Below are positions 37,596-45,895 of a stretch of 64,000 nucleotides of DNA, piece after piece (position 1 is the stretch's first letter; the number at the start of each line of letters is the position of its first letter). The position numbers were made by a program, and so were the translations under genes. The notes under the pieces are model-generated. The model saw only the letters and a program-made list of their open reading frames with translations, searched no databases and was not told where the DNA came from. The stretch lies in assembly GCA_965203375.1 (NCBI GenBank), contig OZ241886.1, forward strand, positions 1,116,001 through 1,180,000. The letters are read 5' to 3'. The DNA comes from CATQHS01 sp965203375 (GTDB lineage Bacteria > Actinomycetota > Acidimicrobiia > Acidimicrobiales > Aldehydirespiratoraceae).

Positions 37596-39506
37596 GTGAC
37601 CGACACCGCGGAGCGGGTCCAACAGACAGTGCCCGAGACCGACGAGATCGTGGTCCGCTTCGCCGGTGACTCGGGCGACGGCATCCAGTTGACCGGCGAC
37701 CGCTTCACCTCGGTCAGCGCCCTGTTCGGCAACGATCTGGCCACCCTGCCGGAGTTCCCGGCCGAGATCCGGGCCCCGGCCGGCACCCTGGCCGGGGTGT
37801 CGGCCTTCCAGATCCACATCGCCGACCACGAGATCACCACCCCCGGCGACGCCCCCACCGTTCTGGTGGCCATGAACCCGGCCGCGCTGCGCTCCGAGCT
37901 GGACCTGCTGGTGGACGCGGGCACCGTCATCGTCAACCGCGACGCCTTCGTGGAGCGGAACCTGGCCAAGGCCGGCTACCAGACCGACCCCCTTGTCGAC
38001 GGCACCCTCGACGGCTACACCGTCATCACCGCGCCCATGACCGAGCTGACCAAGCTGGCCTGCCGGGACTTGGGGGTGAAGCCCCGGGACGCGGAGCGCT
38101 CCAAGAACTTCTTCGCCCTGGGCCTGGTGTCGTGGCTCTACTCCCGGCCCACCGAGCCGACCCTGAAGTGGATCGAGGCCAAGTTCGCGGGCCGCGATCA
38201 GGTGATCGAGGCCAACCGGGCCGCCTTCAGGGCCGGCCACGCCTACGGGGAGACGGCCGAGCTGAGCGCCAGCCGGGTGTCGGTGGCCGCCGCCCCCCTC
38301 GAGCCCGGCACCTACACCAACATCAGCGGCAACACCGCGCTGTCGTGGGGGCTGGTGGCCGCCTCCCAGCAGGCCGGGATCCCCCTGTTCCTGGGCTCGT
38401 ACCCCATCACCCCGGCCAGCGACGTGCTCCACGAGCTCTCCAAGCACAAGAACTTCGGCGTCCGCGCCTTCCAGGCCGAGGACGAGATCGCCGCCGTCGG
38501 CGCCGCCCTGGGGGCCAGCTACGGCGGCCACATCGGAGTCACGGTCACCTCCGGCCCGGGCCTGGCCCTCAAGTCCGAGATGATCGGCCTGGCCGTCAGC
38601 CTGGAGCTGCCGCTGGTGGTCATCGACATCCAGCGGGGCGGCCCCTCCACCGGTCTGCCCACCAAGACCGAGGCGGCCGACCTGATGCTGGCCATGCACG
38701 GCCGCCACGGCGAGGCCCCCCTGCCGGTGGTGGCCGCCCGCAGCCCGTCGGACTGCTTCTTCGCCGCCATCGAGGCGGTGCGGCTGGCCGTGGAGCACCG
38801 CACCCCGGTGATAATGCTGTCGGACGGATACCTGGCCAACGGGTCCGAGCCGTGGCGCATCCCCGAAGTGGAGGACCTGCCCGACATCTCCTTCGCCTTC
38901 GCCACCGAGCCCAACCGGGCCGGCCCCGACGGCGAGCCCGTCTTCTGGCCCTACCAGCGGGACGAGAGGCTGGTGCGGCCCTGGGCCATCCCGGGCACCC
39001 CCGACCTCATGCACCGGATCGGCGGCATCGAGAAGGAGGACGGCAGCGGCAACATCAGCTACGACCCGGCCAACCACCAGCAGATGGTCGACGTCCGGGC
39101 CGCCCGGGTGGCCGCCATCGCCGACTGGATCCCGGAGGCGGCCGCGGCCGGCGACTCCGACGCCGACTTGGCCGTGGTGGGCTGGGGATCGACTTGGGGG
39201 GCCATCACCAGCGCGGTCAAGCGGCTCAGGGGCCGGGGCCACAAGGTGGCCCACGTCCACCTGCGCCACCTCAACCCGCTGCCCCGCAACCTCGGAGCCC
39301 TGCTGGCTGGCTTCGACCGGGTGATCGTGCCCGAGATGAACACCGGCCAGCTCGCCCGGATTCTGCGGTCCGAGTATCTGATCGACGCCCGGACCGTCTC
39401 CAAGGTGGCGGGCCAGCCCTTCAAGGCCGTCGAGCTGGAGACGGCCATCGCCGGCGAGCTCAGCGGCTCAAGCAACGGAAGCCACCCCCATGGAGGTGCC
39501 CGGTGA
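37596..39506 (+). CDS. korA: 2-oxoacid:acceptor oxidoreductase, alpha/gamma subunit
   Basis: A 636-residue fused subunit of a ferredoxin-type 2-oxoglutarate (or similar 2-oxoacid) oxidoreductase. The N-terminal gamma domain starts IVVRFAGDSGDGIQLTGDRF; the alpha domain has NTALSWGLVAASQQAG, LFLGSYPITPASDVLHELSKH, RAFQAEDEIAAVGAALGASY and TVTSGPGLALKSEMIGLAVSLELPLVVIDIQRGGPSTGLPTKTEA. The C-terminal domain (LAVVGWGSTWGAITSAVKRL) is also present. AAAGGAG lies 5 nt before GTG 37596, a clear ribosome-binding site; the frame upstream is repeat-derived. With korB it makes the KorAB enzyme used in place of, or beside, the 2-oxoglutarate dehydrogenase complex in actinobacteria. Substrate is inferred. 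Confidence 0.94.
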   Translation: MTDTAERVQQTVPETDEIVVRFAGDSGDGIQLTGDRFTSVSALFGNDLATLPEFPAEIRAPAGTLAGVSAFQIHIADHEITTPGDAPTVLVAMNPAALRSELDLLVDAGTVIVNRDAFVERNLAKAGYQTDPLVDGTLDGYTVITAPMTELTKLACRDLGVKPRDAERSKNFFALGLVSWLYSRPTEPTLKWIEAKFAGRDQVIEANRAAFRAGHAYGETAELSASRVSVAAAPLEPGTYTNISGNTALSWGLVAASQQAGIPLFLGSYPITPASDVLHELSKHKNFGVRAFQAEDEIAAVGAALGASYGGHIGVTVTSGPGLALKSEMIGLAVSLELPLVVIDIQRGGPSTGLPTKTEAADLMLAMHGRHGEAPLPVVAARSPSDCFFAAIEAVRLAVEHRTPVIMLSDGYLANGSEPWRIPEVEDLPDISFAFATEPNRAGPDGEPVFWPYQRDERLVRPWAIPGTPDLMHRIGGIEKEDGSGNISYDPANHQQMVDVRAARVAAIADWIPEAAAAGDSDADLAVVGWGSTWGAITSAVKRLRGRGHKVAHVHLRHLNPLPRNLGALLAGFDRVIVPEMNTGQLARILRSEYLIDARTVSKVAGQPFKAVELETAIAGELSGSSNGSHPHGGAR

Positions 39507-39555
39507 CCGGCGCCTCGGCCACCGCCGATCAAGGGGGCGCCCGGTGACCGGCGTC
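39495..39555 (+). repeat. korA/korB junction duplicated: 14-codon minigene
   Basis: GTG 39503 overlaps the korA stop (GTGA) and opens MTGASATADQGGAR, ending at TGA 39545-39547; korB GTG 39544 overlaps that stop in the same way and begins MTGVPVTT. The minigene thus starts like KorB (MTG) and ends like KorA (GGAR then stop). Period 41 bp. Confidence 0.85.
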
Positions 39556-40557
39556 CCGGTGACCACCAAGAAGGACTGGGCCACCGACCAGGAGGTCCGC
39601 TGGTGCCCGGGCTGCGGCGACTACTCGATACTCACCGCCCTGCAGCTCCTGATGCCCGACCTCGGCGTCCGGCGCGAGAACACCGTGTTCGTGTCCGGCA
39701 TCGGCTGCGCGGCCCGCTTCCCCTACTACATGAACACCTACGGGCTCCACACGGTTCACGGGCGCTCGCCCGCGGTGGCCACCGGCCTGGCCATGGCCCG
39801 CCGGGACCTCGATGTGTGGGTGGTGGGCGGCGACGGCGACATGCTGTCCATCGGGGCCAACCATCTCGTCCACGCCCTGCGGCGCAACGTGAACATCAAA
39901 ATCCTGCTGTTCAACAACCGGATCTACGGACTGACCAAGGGCCAGTACTCGCCCACCAGCGAGCAGGGCAAGGTGACCAAGTCCACCCCCCAGGGGTCGC
40001 TGGACGCGCCCTTCAACGCGGTGTCGGTGGCCCTGGGCGCCGAGGCCACCTTCGTGGCCCGAACCCACGACATGGACCGGGCCCACATGCAGGAGGTGCT
40101 GCGTCGGGCCCACGGCCACCAGGGCGCGGCCTTCGTGGAGATCTACCAGAACTGCAACGTCTTCAACGACGGCGCCTTCGCCGCCATCACCAAGAAGGAC
40201 AACCGCCCGTCCATGATCATCGACCTGCGCCACGGCCGGCCCATCCGGTTCGGGGCCGACGGCGAGTTCGGGGTGGTGATCGAGGGGGGCCGGGCCCGGA
40301 TCGCGCCGACGGCCGAGGTGGGGGTCGAGGCCCTGGCCGTACACGACGAGGCCGTCGACGACCCCTCGGCCGCCTTCGCGGTGAACCGGCTGGCCTCCTC
40401 GGTGGACGTGCCCACTCCCATGGGGGTGTTCCGGGCCGTCGAGCGGCCCGAGTACGGGGCGGCGATGGACGCCCAGATCGTCATGGCCCAGGCCGGCGGC
40501 GGCCCCGGCGACTTGAAGGGGCTGCTCCACTCGCTGCCCACCTGGCGAGTGGGCTGA
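39544..40557 (+). CDS. korB: 2-oxoacid:acceptor oxidoreductase, beta (thiamine-PP) subunit
   Basis: A 337-residue TPP-binding subunit. It has VRWCPGCGDYSILTALQLL, VFVSGIGCAARFPYYMNTYGLHTVHGRSPAVATGLAMA, the TPP motif VVGGDGDMLSIGANHLVHALRRNVNIKILLFNNRIYGLTKGQYSPTS, and FVEIYQNCNVFNDGAF. The last about 100 residues form the usual C-terminal domain. GTG 39544 is supported by the minigene overlap; ATG 39490 in frame would overlap korA by 17 bp and read through the duplicated junction, and GTG 39556 is a further option. It pairs with korA; ferredoxin is the probable electron acceptor. Confidence 0.94.
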   Translation: MTGVPVTTKKDWATDQEVRWCPGCGDYSILTALQLLMPDLGVRRENTVFVSGIGCAARFPYYMNTYGLHTVHGRSPAVATGLAMARRDLDVWVVGGDGDMLSIGANHLVHALRRNVNIKILLFNNRIYGLTKGQYSPTSEQGKVTKSTPQGSLDAPFNAVSVALGAEATFVARTHDMDRAHMQEVLRRAHGHQGAAFVEIYQNCNVFNDGAFAAITKKDNRPSMIIDLRHGRPIRFGADGEFGVVIEGGRARIAPTAEVGVEALAVHDEAVDDPSAAFAVNRLASSVDVPTPMGVFRAVERPEYGAAMDAQIVMAQAGGGPGDLKGLLHSLPTWRVG

Positions 40558-40603
40558 GACGGCGGAGCGCGTCGCGTCACGCCGCCGACGGCTCGACGCC
40601 GAG

Positions 40604-41392
40604 ATGGTGCGGCGGCAGTTGGCGCCCAGCCGGGCTGCGGCCCAGCACCTGATCGCCGGGGGCCGGGTGAGAGTGGGTGGGGCGGTGGCGGTCAAGCCGG
40701 CCCGGCTGGTCGCCCCCGGCGAGGCCGTCGCCGTGGCCGCCGAGGGGCCCCGCTACGTGTCGCGGGGCGGGCTCAAGCTGGAGGCGGCCCTGGCCGGTTT
40801 CGGGATCGACCCGGCCGGGCGGCGGGCCATCGACGTGGGCGCCTCCACCGGCGGGTTCACCGACTGCCTGCTCCGGCACGGCGCGGCCGAGGTGACGACC
40901 ATCGACGTGGGCCGCAACCAGCTCCACGAGCGGCTGCGGGCCGACCCCCGGGTGGTGTGGATGGAGCGCACCGATGTCCGGGCGGTGGACTTGGTTGTCA
41001 TCGGCGGGCCGGCCGATCTGGTGGTGGCCGACCTGTCCTTCATATCGCTGCGCAAGGTGGCCGCCGACCTGTGCCGACTGGCCTCCGGCGACTTGGTGGC
41101 GCTGGTGAAGCCCCAGTTCGAGGCGGGCCGGGCCGAGGCCGACCGGGGTCGGGGGGTCATCAAGGACCCGGGCGTGCGGCGCCGGGCGGTGCTGGGCGCC
41201 TGCAACGGCCTGGAAGCCGCCGGCGCCGCCATCATGGGGATCATGGCCTCGCCCGTCACCGGCGCGGAGGGCAACGCGGAGTTCCTGGTCCACGCCGATG
41301 TGCGGCCGGGCGCGGCCGGCCTCGGCGCCGAGGCCCGGGCCCGCCTCGCCGCCGAGCTGACCGAGCTGGCGCCCGCCGCCCGGACCGGCTGA
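40604..41392 (+). CDS. tlyA: TlyA-family rRNA 2'-O-methyltransferase
   Basis: About 262 residues. An N-terminal S4 RNA-binding domain (VRRQLAPSRAAAQHLIAGGRVRVGGAVAVKPARLV) is followed by an FtsJ-like Rossmann methyltransferase with the SAM motif AIDVGASTGGFTDCLLRHGAAEVTTIDVG and VADLSFISLRKV. In mycobacteria TlyA methylates 16S and 23S rRNA and its loss gives capreomycin resistance. The family usually starts RRRLDAELVRRGL; here RRRRLDAE is encoded just upstream in frame but no ATG/GTG/TTG precedes it before the korB stop, so the true start may be unusual or lost and ATG 40604 is a minimum. It is followed by four copies of the nadK start. Confidence 0.9.
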   Translation: MVRRQLAPSRAAAQHLIAGGRVRVGGAVAVKPARLVAPGEAVAVAAEGPRYVSRGGLKLEAALAGFGIDPAGRRAIDVGASTGGFTDCLLRHGAAEVTTIDVGRNQLHERLRADPRVVWMERTDVRAVDLVVIGGPADLVVADLSFISLRKVAADLCRLASGDLVALVKPQFEAGRAEADRGRGVIKDPGVRRRAVLGACNGLEAAGAAIMGIMASPVTGAEGNAEFLVHADVRPGAAGLGAEARARLAAELTELAPAARTG

Positions 41393-41523
41393 TGGCCGCG
41401 GTCGGGCTCATCGTTGGCGGGTCGCGCTGATGGCCGTCGGGCTCATCGTCCACGGGCCGCGCTGATGGCCGCCGTCGGGCTCATCGTCAGCGGGGCCGGC
41501 TGATGGCCGCGGTCGGGCTCATC
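41384..41523 (+). repeat. tlyA/nadK junction: four start copies, chain of three minigenes
   Basis: ATG 41392, 41430, 41464 and 41503 (nadK) each begin GCC..GTCGGGCTCATCGT. The first three open MAAVGLIVGGSR, MAVGLIVHGPR and MAAVGLIVSGAG, and end in TGATGG, so each stop overlaps the next start (the first overlaps the tlyA stop). The fourth is NAD kinase (MAAVGLIVHLSR). Periods 38, 34 and 39 bp; all four peptides keep (A)VGLIV. Confidence 0.9.
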
Positions 41524-42354
41524 GTCCATCTGAGCCGCCCTGAGGCGGTGGAGCTAGGGCGGGATCTGACTGGCTGGCTGGAAGGCTCAGGCCACGAGGT
41601 CCGGCTGCCCCCGGGCGAGGCGGCGGCCACCGGGCGCCCGGGGCTGGAGGCGGACTCCGACTCCTTCGTCGAGGGCCTCGACTTGATCGTGACCCTGGGC
41701 GGGGACGGCTCGATCCTGCGGACGGTGGAGCTGACCGGCGAGGCCGGGGTCCCGATCCTGGGCGTCGACTTCGGCCGGCTCGGCTACCTCACCGAGGTCC
41801 GGCCGGCCGAGGCCCGGGCCGCGGTCGAGCGGGCGCTGGCCGGCGACCACCGGATCGAGCCGCGCCTGCTGCTGGCGGTGGAGGTGACCGCGGCCGGCGC
41901 CGTCAGCCGCCATGTGGCCCTCAACGAGGCGGTGGTGGAGAGGACGACGGAGTCCAACACCATCCGACTGGCCGTTTACGCCGACGGGGAGCCGTTCACC
42001 ACCTACGCGGCCGACGGGCTCATCGTGGCCACCCCCACCGGGTCCACCGCCTACGCCTTCTCAGTCCGCGGCCCCATCATCGACCCCGCCCACCGGGCCC
42101 TGCTGCTCACCCCGGTGTCGCCCCACATGCTGTTCGACCGCTCTCTGGTGGTGGCGGCCGAGACGGAACTGCGGCTGGTGGTGGACGGCCACCGCACCGC
42201 CACCGTGTCGGTGGACGGCCGCCGGCTGGCCGTGCTGGGCGACGGCGACGCCATCGTCTGCACCGCCTCCCCGCACCCGGCCCGGCTGGTCACCTTCGGC
42301 GACCGCCCCTTCCATCAGGTGCTGAAGGCCAAGTTCGGGCTCAACGACCGCTGA
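41503..42354 (+). CDS. nadK: NAD kinase
   Basis: A 283-residue ATP-NAD kinase that makes NADP. It has LDLIVTLGGDGSILRTVEL (the GGDG active-site loop), PILGVDFGRLGYLTEVRPAEA, LNEAVVERTTESNTIRLAVYADGEPFTTYAADGLIVATPTGSTAYAFSVRGPIIDP, and VSPHMLFDRSLVV. The start ATG 41503 is the last of four tandem start copies; the upstream copies are separate minigenes. Order tlyA-nadK-recN is conserved in actinobacteria. Its last codons CTC AAC GAC CGC TGA are repeated 67 bp on. Confidence 0.95.
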   Translation: MAAVGLIVHLSRPEAVELGRDLTGWLEGSGHEVRLPPGEAAATGRPGLEADSDSFVEGLDLIVTLGGDGSILRTVELTGEAGVPILGVDFGRLGYLTEVRPAEARAAVERALAGDHRIEPRLLLAVEVTAAGAVSRHVALNEAVVERTTESNTIRLAVYADGEPFTTYAADGLIVATPTGSTAYAFSVRGPIIDPAHRALLLTPVSPHMLFDRSLVVAAETELRLVVDGHRTATVSVDGRRLAVLGDGDAIVCTASPHPARLVTFGDRPFHQVLKAKFGLNDR

Positions 42355-42441
42355 TCCCGGCGATGCGGCCCCTGACCCCACCGCCGGCGTCCGGGGCCGG
42401 CTCGTGCTCGACGACCGCTGAGATTCCGGCGATGCGACCCT
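42340..42441 (+). repeat. nadK 3' end duplicated before recN
   Basis: CTCAACGACCGCTGA (42340-42354) recurs as CTCGACGACCGCTGA at 42407-42421, and both are followed by CCGGCGATGCG(G)(C)CC. Period 67 bp. The recN start is not copied. Confidence 0.7.
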
Positions 42442-42464
42442 GTTTTGAAGTCCATTGCCTGCAT

Positions 42465-42470
42465 TATGGT
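42465..42470 (+). promoter_or_regulatory. Candidate -10 box (TATGGT) for recN
   Basis: TATGGT lies 8 nt before the recN ATG, in a locally AT-rich stretch (TTTTGAAG upstream at 42443). No Shine-Dalgarno is seen, suggesting a leaderless start. No actinobacterial LexA box is evident. Confidence 0.4.
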
Positions 42471-42478
42471 GGCATCTG

Positions 42479-44098
42479 ATGTTGACTGAGCTGGTGGTCC
42501 GCGATCTGGGCGTCATCGACGAGCTGGCGCTGGAGCTGGGACCCGGCCTGACCGCGGTTACCGGCGAGACCGGCGCGGGCAAGACCCTGGTGGTGGGGGC
42601 CATCGACCTGCTCACCGGCGGCCGGGCCGACGCCTCGCTGGTGCGGCCCGGGGCGGAGCGGGCCGAGATAGAGGGCCGGTTCGTGGTCGGCGACGACGAG
42701 CGGATCGTCCGGCGGGTGGTGCCGAGCCGGGGCCGGTCCCGGGCCTATGTGGACGGCCACCTGGCCCCGGTGGCCGCGCTGAGCGAGCTGGGCCGCGACC
42801 TGGTGGACCTGCACGGCCAGCACGCCCACCAGTCGCTGCTGGCCGCCGGGGTCCAGCGGGCGGCCCTGGACCGCTTCGGCGCGGTGGACACCGCCGGCCT
42901 GGCCTCGCTGGCCGAGCGGCTCCGGGCGGTGGAGGCCGATCTGGCCGGCCTGGGCGGCGACGCGGTGGCCCGGGCCCGGGAGATCGACCTGCTCCGCCAC
43001 CAGTGCGGTGAGATCGACGGCGCCCAGATCACCGGGCCCGACGAGGACGAGCGGCTGGACGAGGCCGAGACCGTCCTGGCCGACGCGGCCGCCCACCAGG
43101 GCGCGGCCCGGGAGGCGGCCGAGCTGCTGAGCGCCGACGGCCCGGTGGCCGACGGGATCGGCCAGGCCCAGGGGCTGCTGGACGGACGGCCCCCCTTCGC
43201 CGAGCTGCGCGACCGGCTGGCCGGGCTGGCCGCCGAGGTGGCCGACCTGGCCGGCGAGGCCCGGGCCCGGGCCGAGGCGATCGACGACGACCCGGCCGTC
43301 TTGGCCGAGATGCGGACCCGCCGCCAGCTCCTGGCCGAGCTGCGGCGCAAGTACGGGCCCTCGTTGGGGGAGGTCCTCGAGTATCGGACGGCCACCGCGG
43401 CCCGGCTGGCCGATCTGGAGGGCCACGAACAGCGGGCCGCCGCCCTCGAGGACCAGCGGTCGGATCTGGCCGCCCGCCTGGCCGCCGAGCAGGCCCGGGT
43501 GCTCCAAGCCCGCCGGGAGGCCTCCCCCCGCCTGGGCTCGGCCGTCGCCGAGCATCTCGGCGCCCTGGCCATGGCCGGCGCCCTCCTCGACGTGACGGTG
43601 GAGGGGGCGGCGGGCGAGCAGGTCCGGTTCCGGCTGGCGGCCAACGCGGGCCACGAGCCGCTGCCGCTGGCCCGGGTGGCCAGCGGCGGGGAGCTGGCCC
43701 GCACCATGCTGGCCCTGCGGCTGGTGCTCACCGCCGGCCCCGACACCCTGGTCTTCGACGAGGTCGACGCCGGGGTGGGGGGCACGGCCGCCCACGCGGT
43801 GGGCCGCAGCCTGGCCTCCCTCAGCCGCTCCCACCAGGTCCTCGTCGTCACCCATCTGGCCCAAGTGGCCGTCCACGCCGACCAGCACGTGATGGTCTCC
43901 AAGTCGGAGCGGGACGGCGCCACCGTCTCGCTGGCCCGCGATCTCGACCCCGAGGCCCGGGTGGTGGAGCTGTCGCGGATGCTGTCGGGGTCCCCGGACT
44001 CCGACTCGGCCCGCCGCCACGCCGAGGAGCTGCTGGCCGGGGCCCGAGGGGCCGCGGCCCCCGGGGCTGACCCGGCCGGAGGCAGCGCAGTCGGCTGA
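42479..44098 (+). CDS. recN: DNA repair protein RecN
   Basis: A 539-residue SMC-like ATPase that acts in double-strand break repair. The N-terminal MLTELVVRDLGVIDELALELGPGLTAVTGETGAGKTLVVGAIDLL contains Walker A. The middle (about 150-360) is Ala/Glu/Arg-rich coiled coil. The C-terminal lobe has LARVASGGELARTMLALRLVL (signature) and DTLVFDEVDAGVGGTAAHAVGRSL (Walker B/D-loop), then HLAQVAVHADQHVMVSKSE. ATG 42479 is chosen because family members start with this sequence and a -10-like box precedes it; the frame extends to 42455. Confidence 0.95.
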   Translation: MLTELVVRDLGVIDELALELGPGLTAVTGETGAGKTLVVGAIDLLTGGRADASLVRPGAERAEIEGRFVVGDDERIVRRVVPSRGRSRAYVDGHLAPVAALSELGRDLVDLHGQHAHQSLLAAGVQRAALDRFGAVDTAGLASLAERLRAVEADLAGLGGDAVARAREIDLLRHQCGEIDGAQITGPDEDERLDEAETVLADAAAHQGAAREAAELLSADGPVADGIGQAQGLLDGRPPFAELRDRLAGLAAEVADLAGEARARAEAIDDDPAVLAEMRTRRQLLAELRRKYGPSLGEVLEYRTATAARLADLEGHEQRAAALEDQRSDLAARLAAEQARVLQARREASPRLGSAVAEHLGALAMAGALLDVTVEGAAGEQVRFRLAANAGHEPLPLARVASGGELARTMLALRLVLTAGPDTLVFDEVDAGVGGTAAHAVGRSLASLSRSHQVLVVTHLAQVAVHADQHVMVSKSERDGATVSLARDLDPEARVVELSRMLSGSPDSDSARRHAEELLAGARGAAAPGADPAGGSAVG

Positions 44099-44142
44099 CC
44101 GGCCGGAGCCGCGGGCGGCGCGGCCGGCCCGCCCGGTCGGGG

Positions 44143-44148
44143 TAGGAT
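44143..44148 (+). promoter_or_regulatory. Candidate -10 box (TAGGAT) for pyrG
   Basis: TAGGAT lies 9 nt before the pyrG ATG, matching other starts in the window. Confidence 0.4.
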
Positions 44149-44157
44149 GAAACCCCG

Positions 44158-45813
44158 ATGACCAAGCACGTCTTCGTCACCGGCGGGGTGGTCAGCGGTC
44201 TCGGCAAGGGCCTCACCGGATCGTCGCTGGGCCGGCTGCTCAAGGCCCGGGGGCTGCGGGTGACGATGCAGAAGCTCGACCCCTACCTCAACGTCGACCC
44301 CGGCACCATGAACCCCTTCGAGCACGGCGAGGTGTTCGTCACCGACGACGGGGGCGAGACCGACCTCGATCTCGGACACTACGAGCGCTTCATCGACGAG
44401 AGCCTCACCCGGGACTCCAACGCCACCACCGGCTCCATCTACGCGGCGGTGATCGCCGCCGAGCGGCGGGGCGACTACCTGGGCCGCACCGTGCAGGTGA
44501 TCCCCCACGTCACCGACGAGATCAAGCGCCGGATCAACCGGCTGGCCGGCGACGACGTCGACGTGGTCATCACCGAGGTGGGCGGCACCGTCGGCGACAT
44601 CGAGATCCTCCCCTTCCTGGAGGCGATCCGGCAGTTCCGCCTCGACGCCGGCCGCCAGAACGTGTGCTACGTCCACGTCACCCTGGTCCCGTTCGTCGGA
44701 CCCTCGGCCGAGCAGAAGACCAAGCCCACCCAGCACTCGGTCACCGAGCTGCGCAGCCGGGGCGTCCAGCCCGACGCCATCGTCTGCCGCAGCCGGGGGC
44801 CGCTCACCGCCGACCTCAAGCGCAAGATCTCGAACCTGTGCGACGTCCCCGTCGATGCGGTGGTGTACTGCCCCGACGCCCGCAGCCTCTACGAGATCCC
44901 CCTGGTTCTGCGGGAGGAGCAGCTCGACCGCACCGTGTGCGAGCTGCTCGGCTTCGCCGGCCGCGAGGCCGACTTGGCCGAGTGGGAGGAGCTGGTGGAG
45001 CGGATCGACCGGGCCGAGGCCGCGGTGCGCATCGGCCTCATCGGCAAGTACGTGAGCCTGCCCGACGCCTACCTGTCGGTGGTGGAGGCCCTCAACCACG
45101 CCGGCATCCGCCATGGCGCGGCCGTGGACGTCGAGTGGATCCAGGCCGAAGAGGCCGAGGGCCTGCTGGCCGAGGGCCGGCTGCGGGACCTCGACGGCAT
45201 CGTCATACCGGGGGGCTTCGGCGAGCGGGGGGTGGAGGGCAAGGTCAGCGCCGCCGCCTACGCCCGCCAGAACGGCATCCCCTGCCTCGGCCTGTGCCTG
45301 GGCATGCAGGCCATGACCGTCGAGTACGCCCGCAACGCCCTGAGCCTGACCGGGGCCAACTCCACCGAGTTCGACGGCCGGACCCCGCACCCGGTGATCG
45401 ACTTGATGGAGAGCCAGCGGGGCGTGACCGACAAGGGCGGCACCATGCGGCTGGGCGCCTACGTGGCCCAGCTCCGGCCCGGCTCGCAGGTGGCCCGGCT
45501 CTACGGGGAGGAGGTGGTGTCGGAGCGCCACCGCCACCGCTACGAGTTCAACCCCCGGTACCGGAGCCGGTTCGAGGACTCCGAGCTGGCCCTCAGCGGC
45601 GAGTCGCCCGACGGCCGGCTGGTGGAGTTCGTCGAGCTGGACGGCCATCCGTTCTGGGTCGGGACCCAGGCCCATCCCGAGTTCAAGAGCCGGCCCGACC
45701 GCCCCGCCCCGCTGTTCGTGGGGCTGGTGGCCGCCGCGCTGGACCGGGCCCGGGGCCGCAACCCCCGGCTCTTGGAGATCAGCGCCGACCCCGCCCTCTC
45801 CGAGGCCCGGTGA
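44158..45813 (+). CDS. pyrG: CTP synthase
   Basis: A 551-residue glutamine-hydrolysing enzyme that aminates UTP to CTP. The N-terminal synthetase domain has TKHVFVTGGVVSGLGKGLTGSSLGRLLKARGLRVTMQKLDPYLNVDPGTMNPFEHGEVFVTDDGGETDLDLGHYERF (read as overlapping family motifs) and IEILPFLEAIRQF. The glutaminase domain has the nucleophile Cys in GIPCLGLCLGMQAMTVEYAR and the His/Glu pair in WVGTQAHPEFKSRP. Length is typical. It is followed by a Nudix gene across a duplicated junction, then xerD, as in mycobacteria (from memory). Confidence 0.97.
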   Translation: MTKHVFVTGGVVSGLGKGLTGSSLGRLLKARGLRVTMQKLDPYLNVDPGTMNPFEHGEVFVTDDGGETDLDLGHYERFIDESLTRDSNATTGSIYAAVIAAERRGDYLGRTVQVIPHVTDEIKRRINRLAGDDVDVVITEVGGTVGDIEILPFLEAIRQFRLDAGRQNVCYVHVTLVPFVGPSAEQKTKPTQHSVTELRSRGVQPDAIVCRSRGPLTADLKRKISNLCDVPVDAVVYCPDARSLYEIPLVLREEQLDRTVCELLGFAGREADLAEWEELVERIDRAEAAVRIGLIGKYVSLPDAYLSVVEALNHAGIRHGAAVDVEWIQAEEAEGLLAEGRLRDLDGIVIPGGFGERGVEGKVSAAAYARQNGIPCLGLCLGMQAMTVEYARNALSLTGANSTEFDGRTPHPVIDLMESQRGVTDKGGTMRLGAYVAQLRPGSQVARLYGEEVVSERHRHRYEFNPRYRSRFEDSELALSGESPDGRLVEFVELDGHPFWVGTQAHPEFKSRPDRPAPLFVGLVAAALDRARGRNPRLLEISADPALSEAR

Positions 45814-45895
45814 CCGCCGCCGGGGGGCTGGGCGGGCGGTCGGTGGCGCCGGTGGTCGGCGGGCGTCGCCGAGTTCGATGACGGCGGCGGGGGAG
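45801..45895 (+). repeat. pyrG/Nudix junction duplicated: 23-codon minigene
   Basis: GTG 45810 overlaps the pyrG stop (GTGA) and opens MTAAGGLGGRSVAPVVGGRR, ending RVR at TGA 45879-45881, which overlaps the Nudix ATG 45878 (MTAAGEGGSRGGG). The start matches Nudix; GAGTTCGATGAC at the end mirrors GAGGCCCGGTGAC at the pyrG end. Period 68 bp. Confidence 0.7.
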
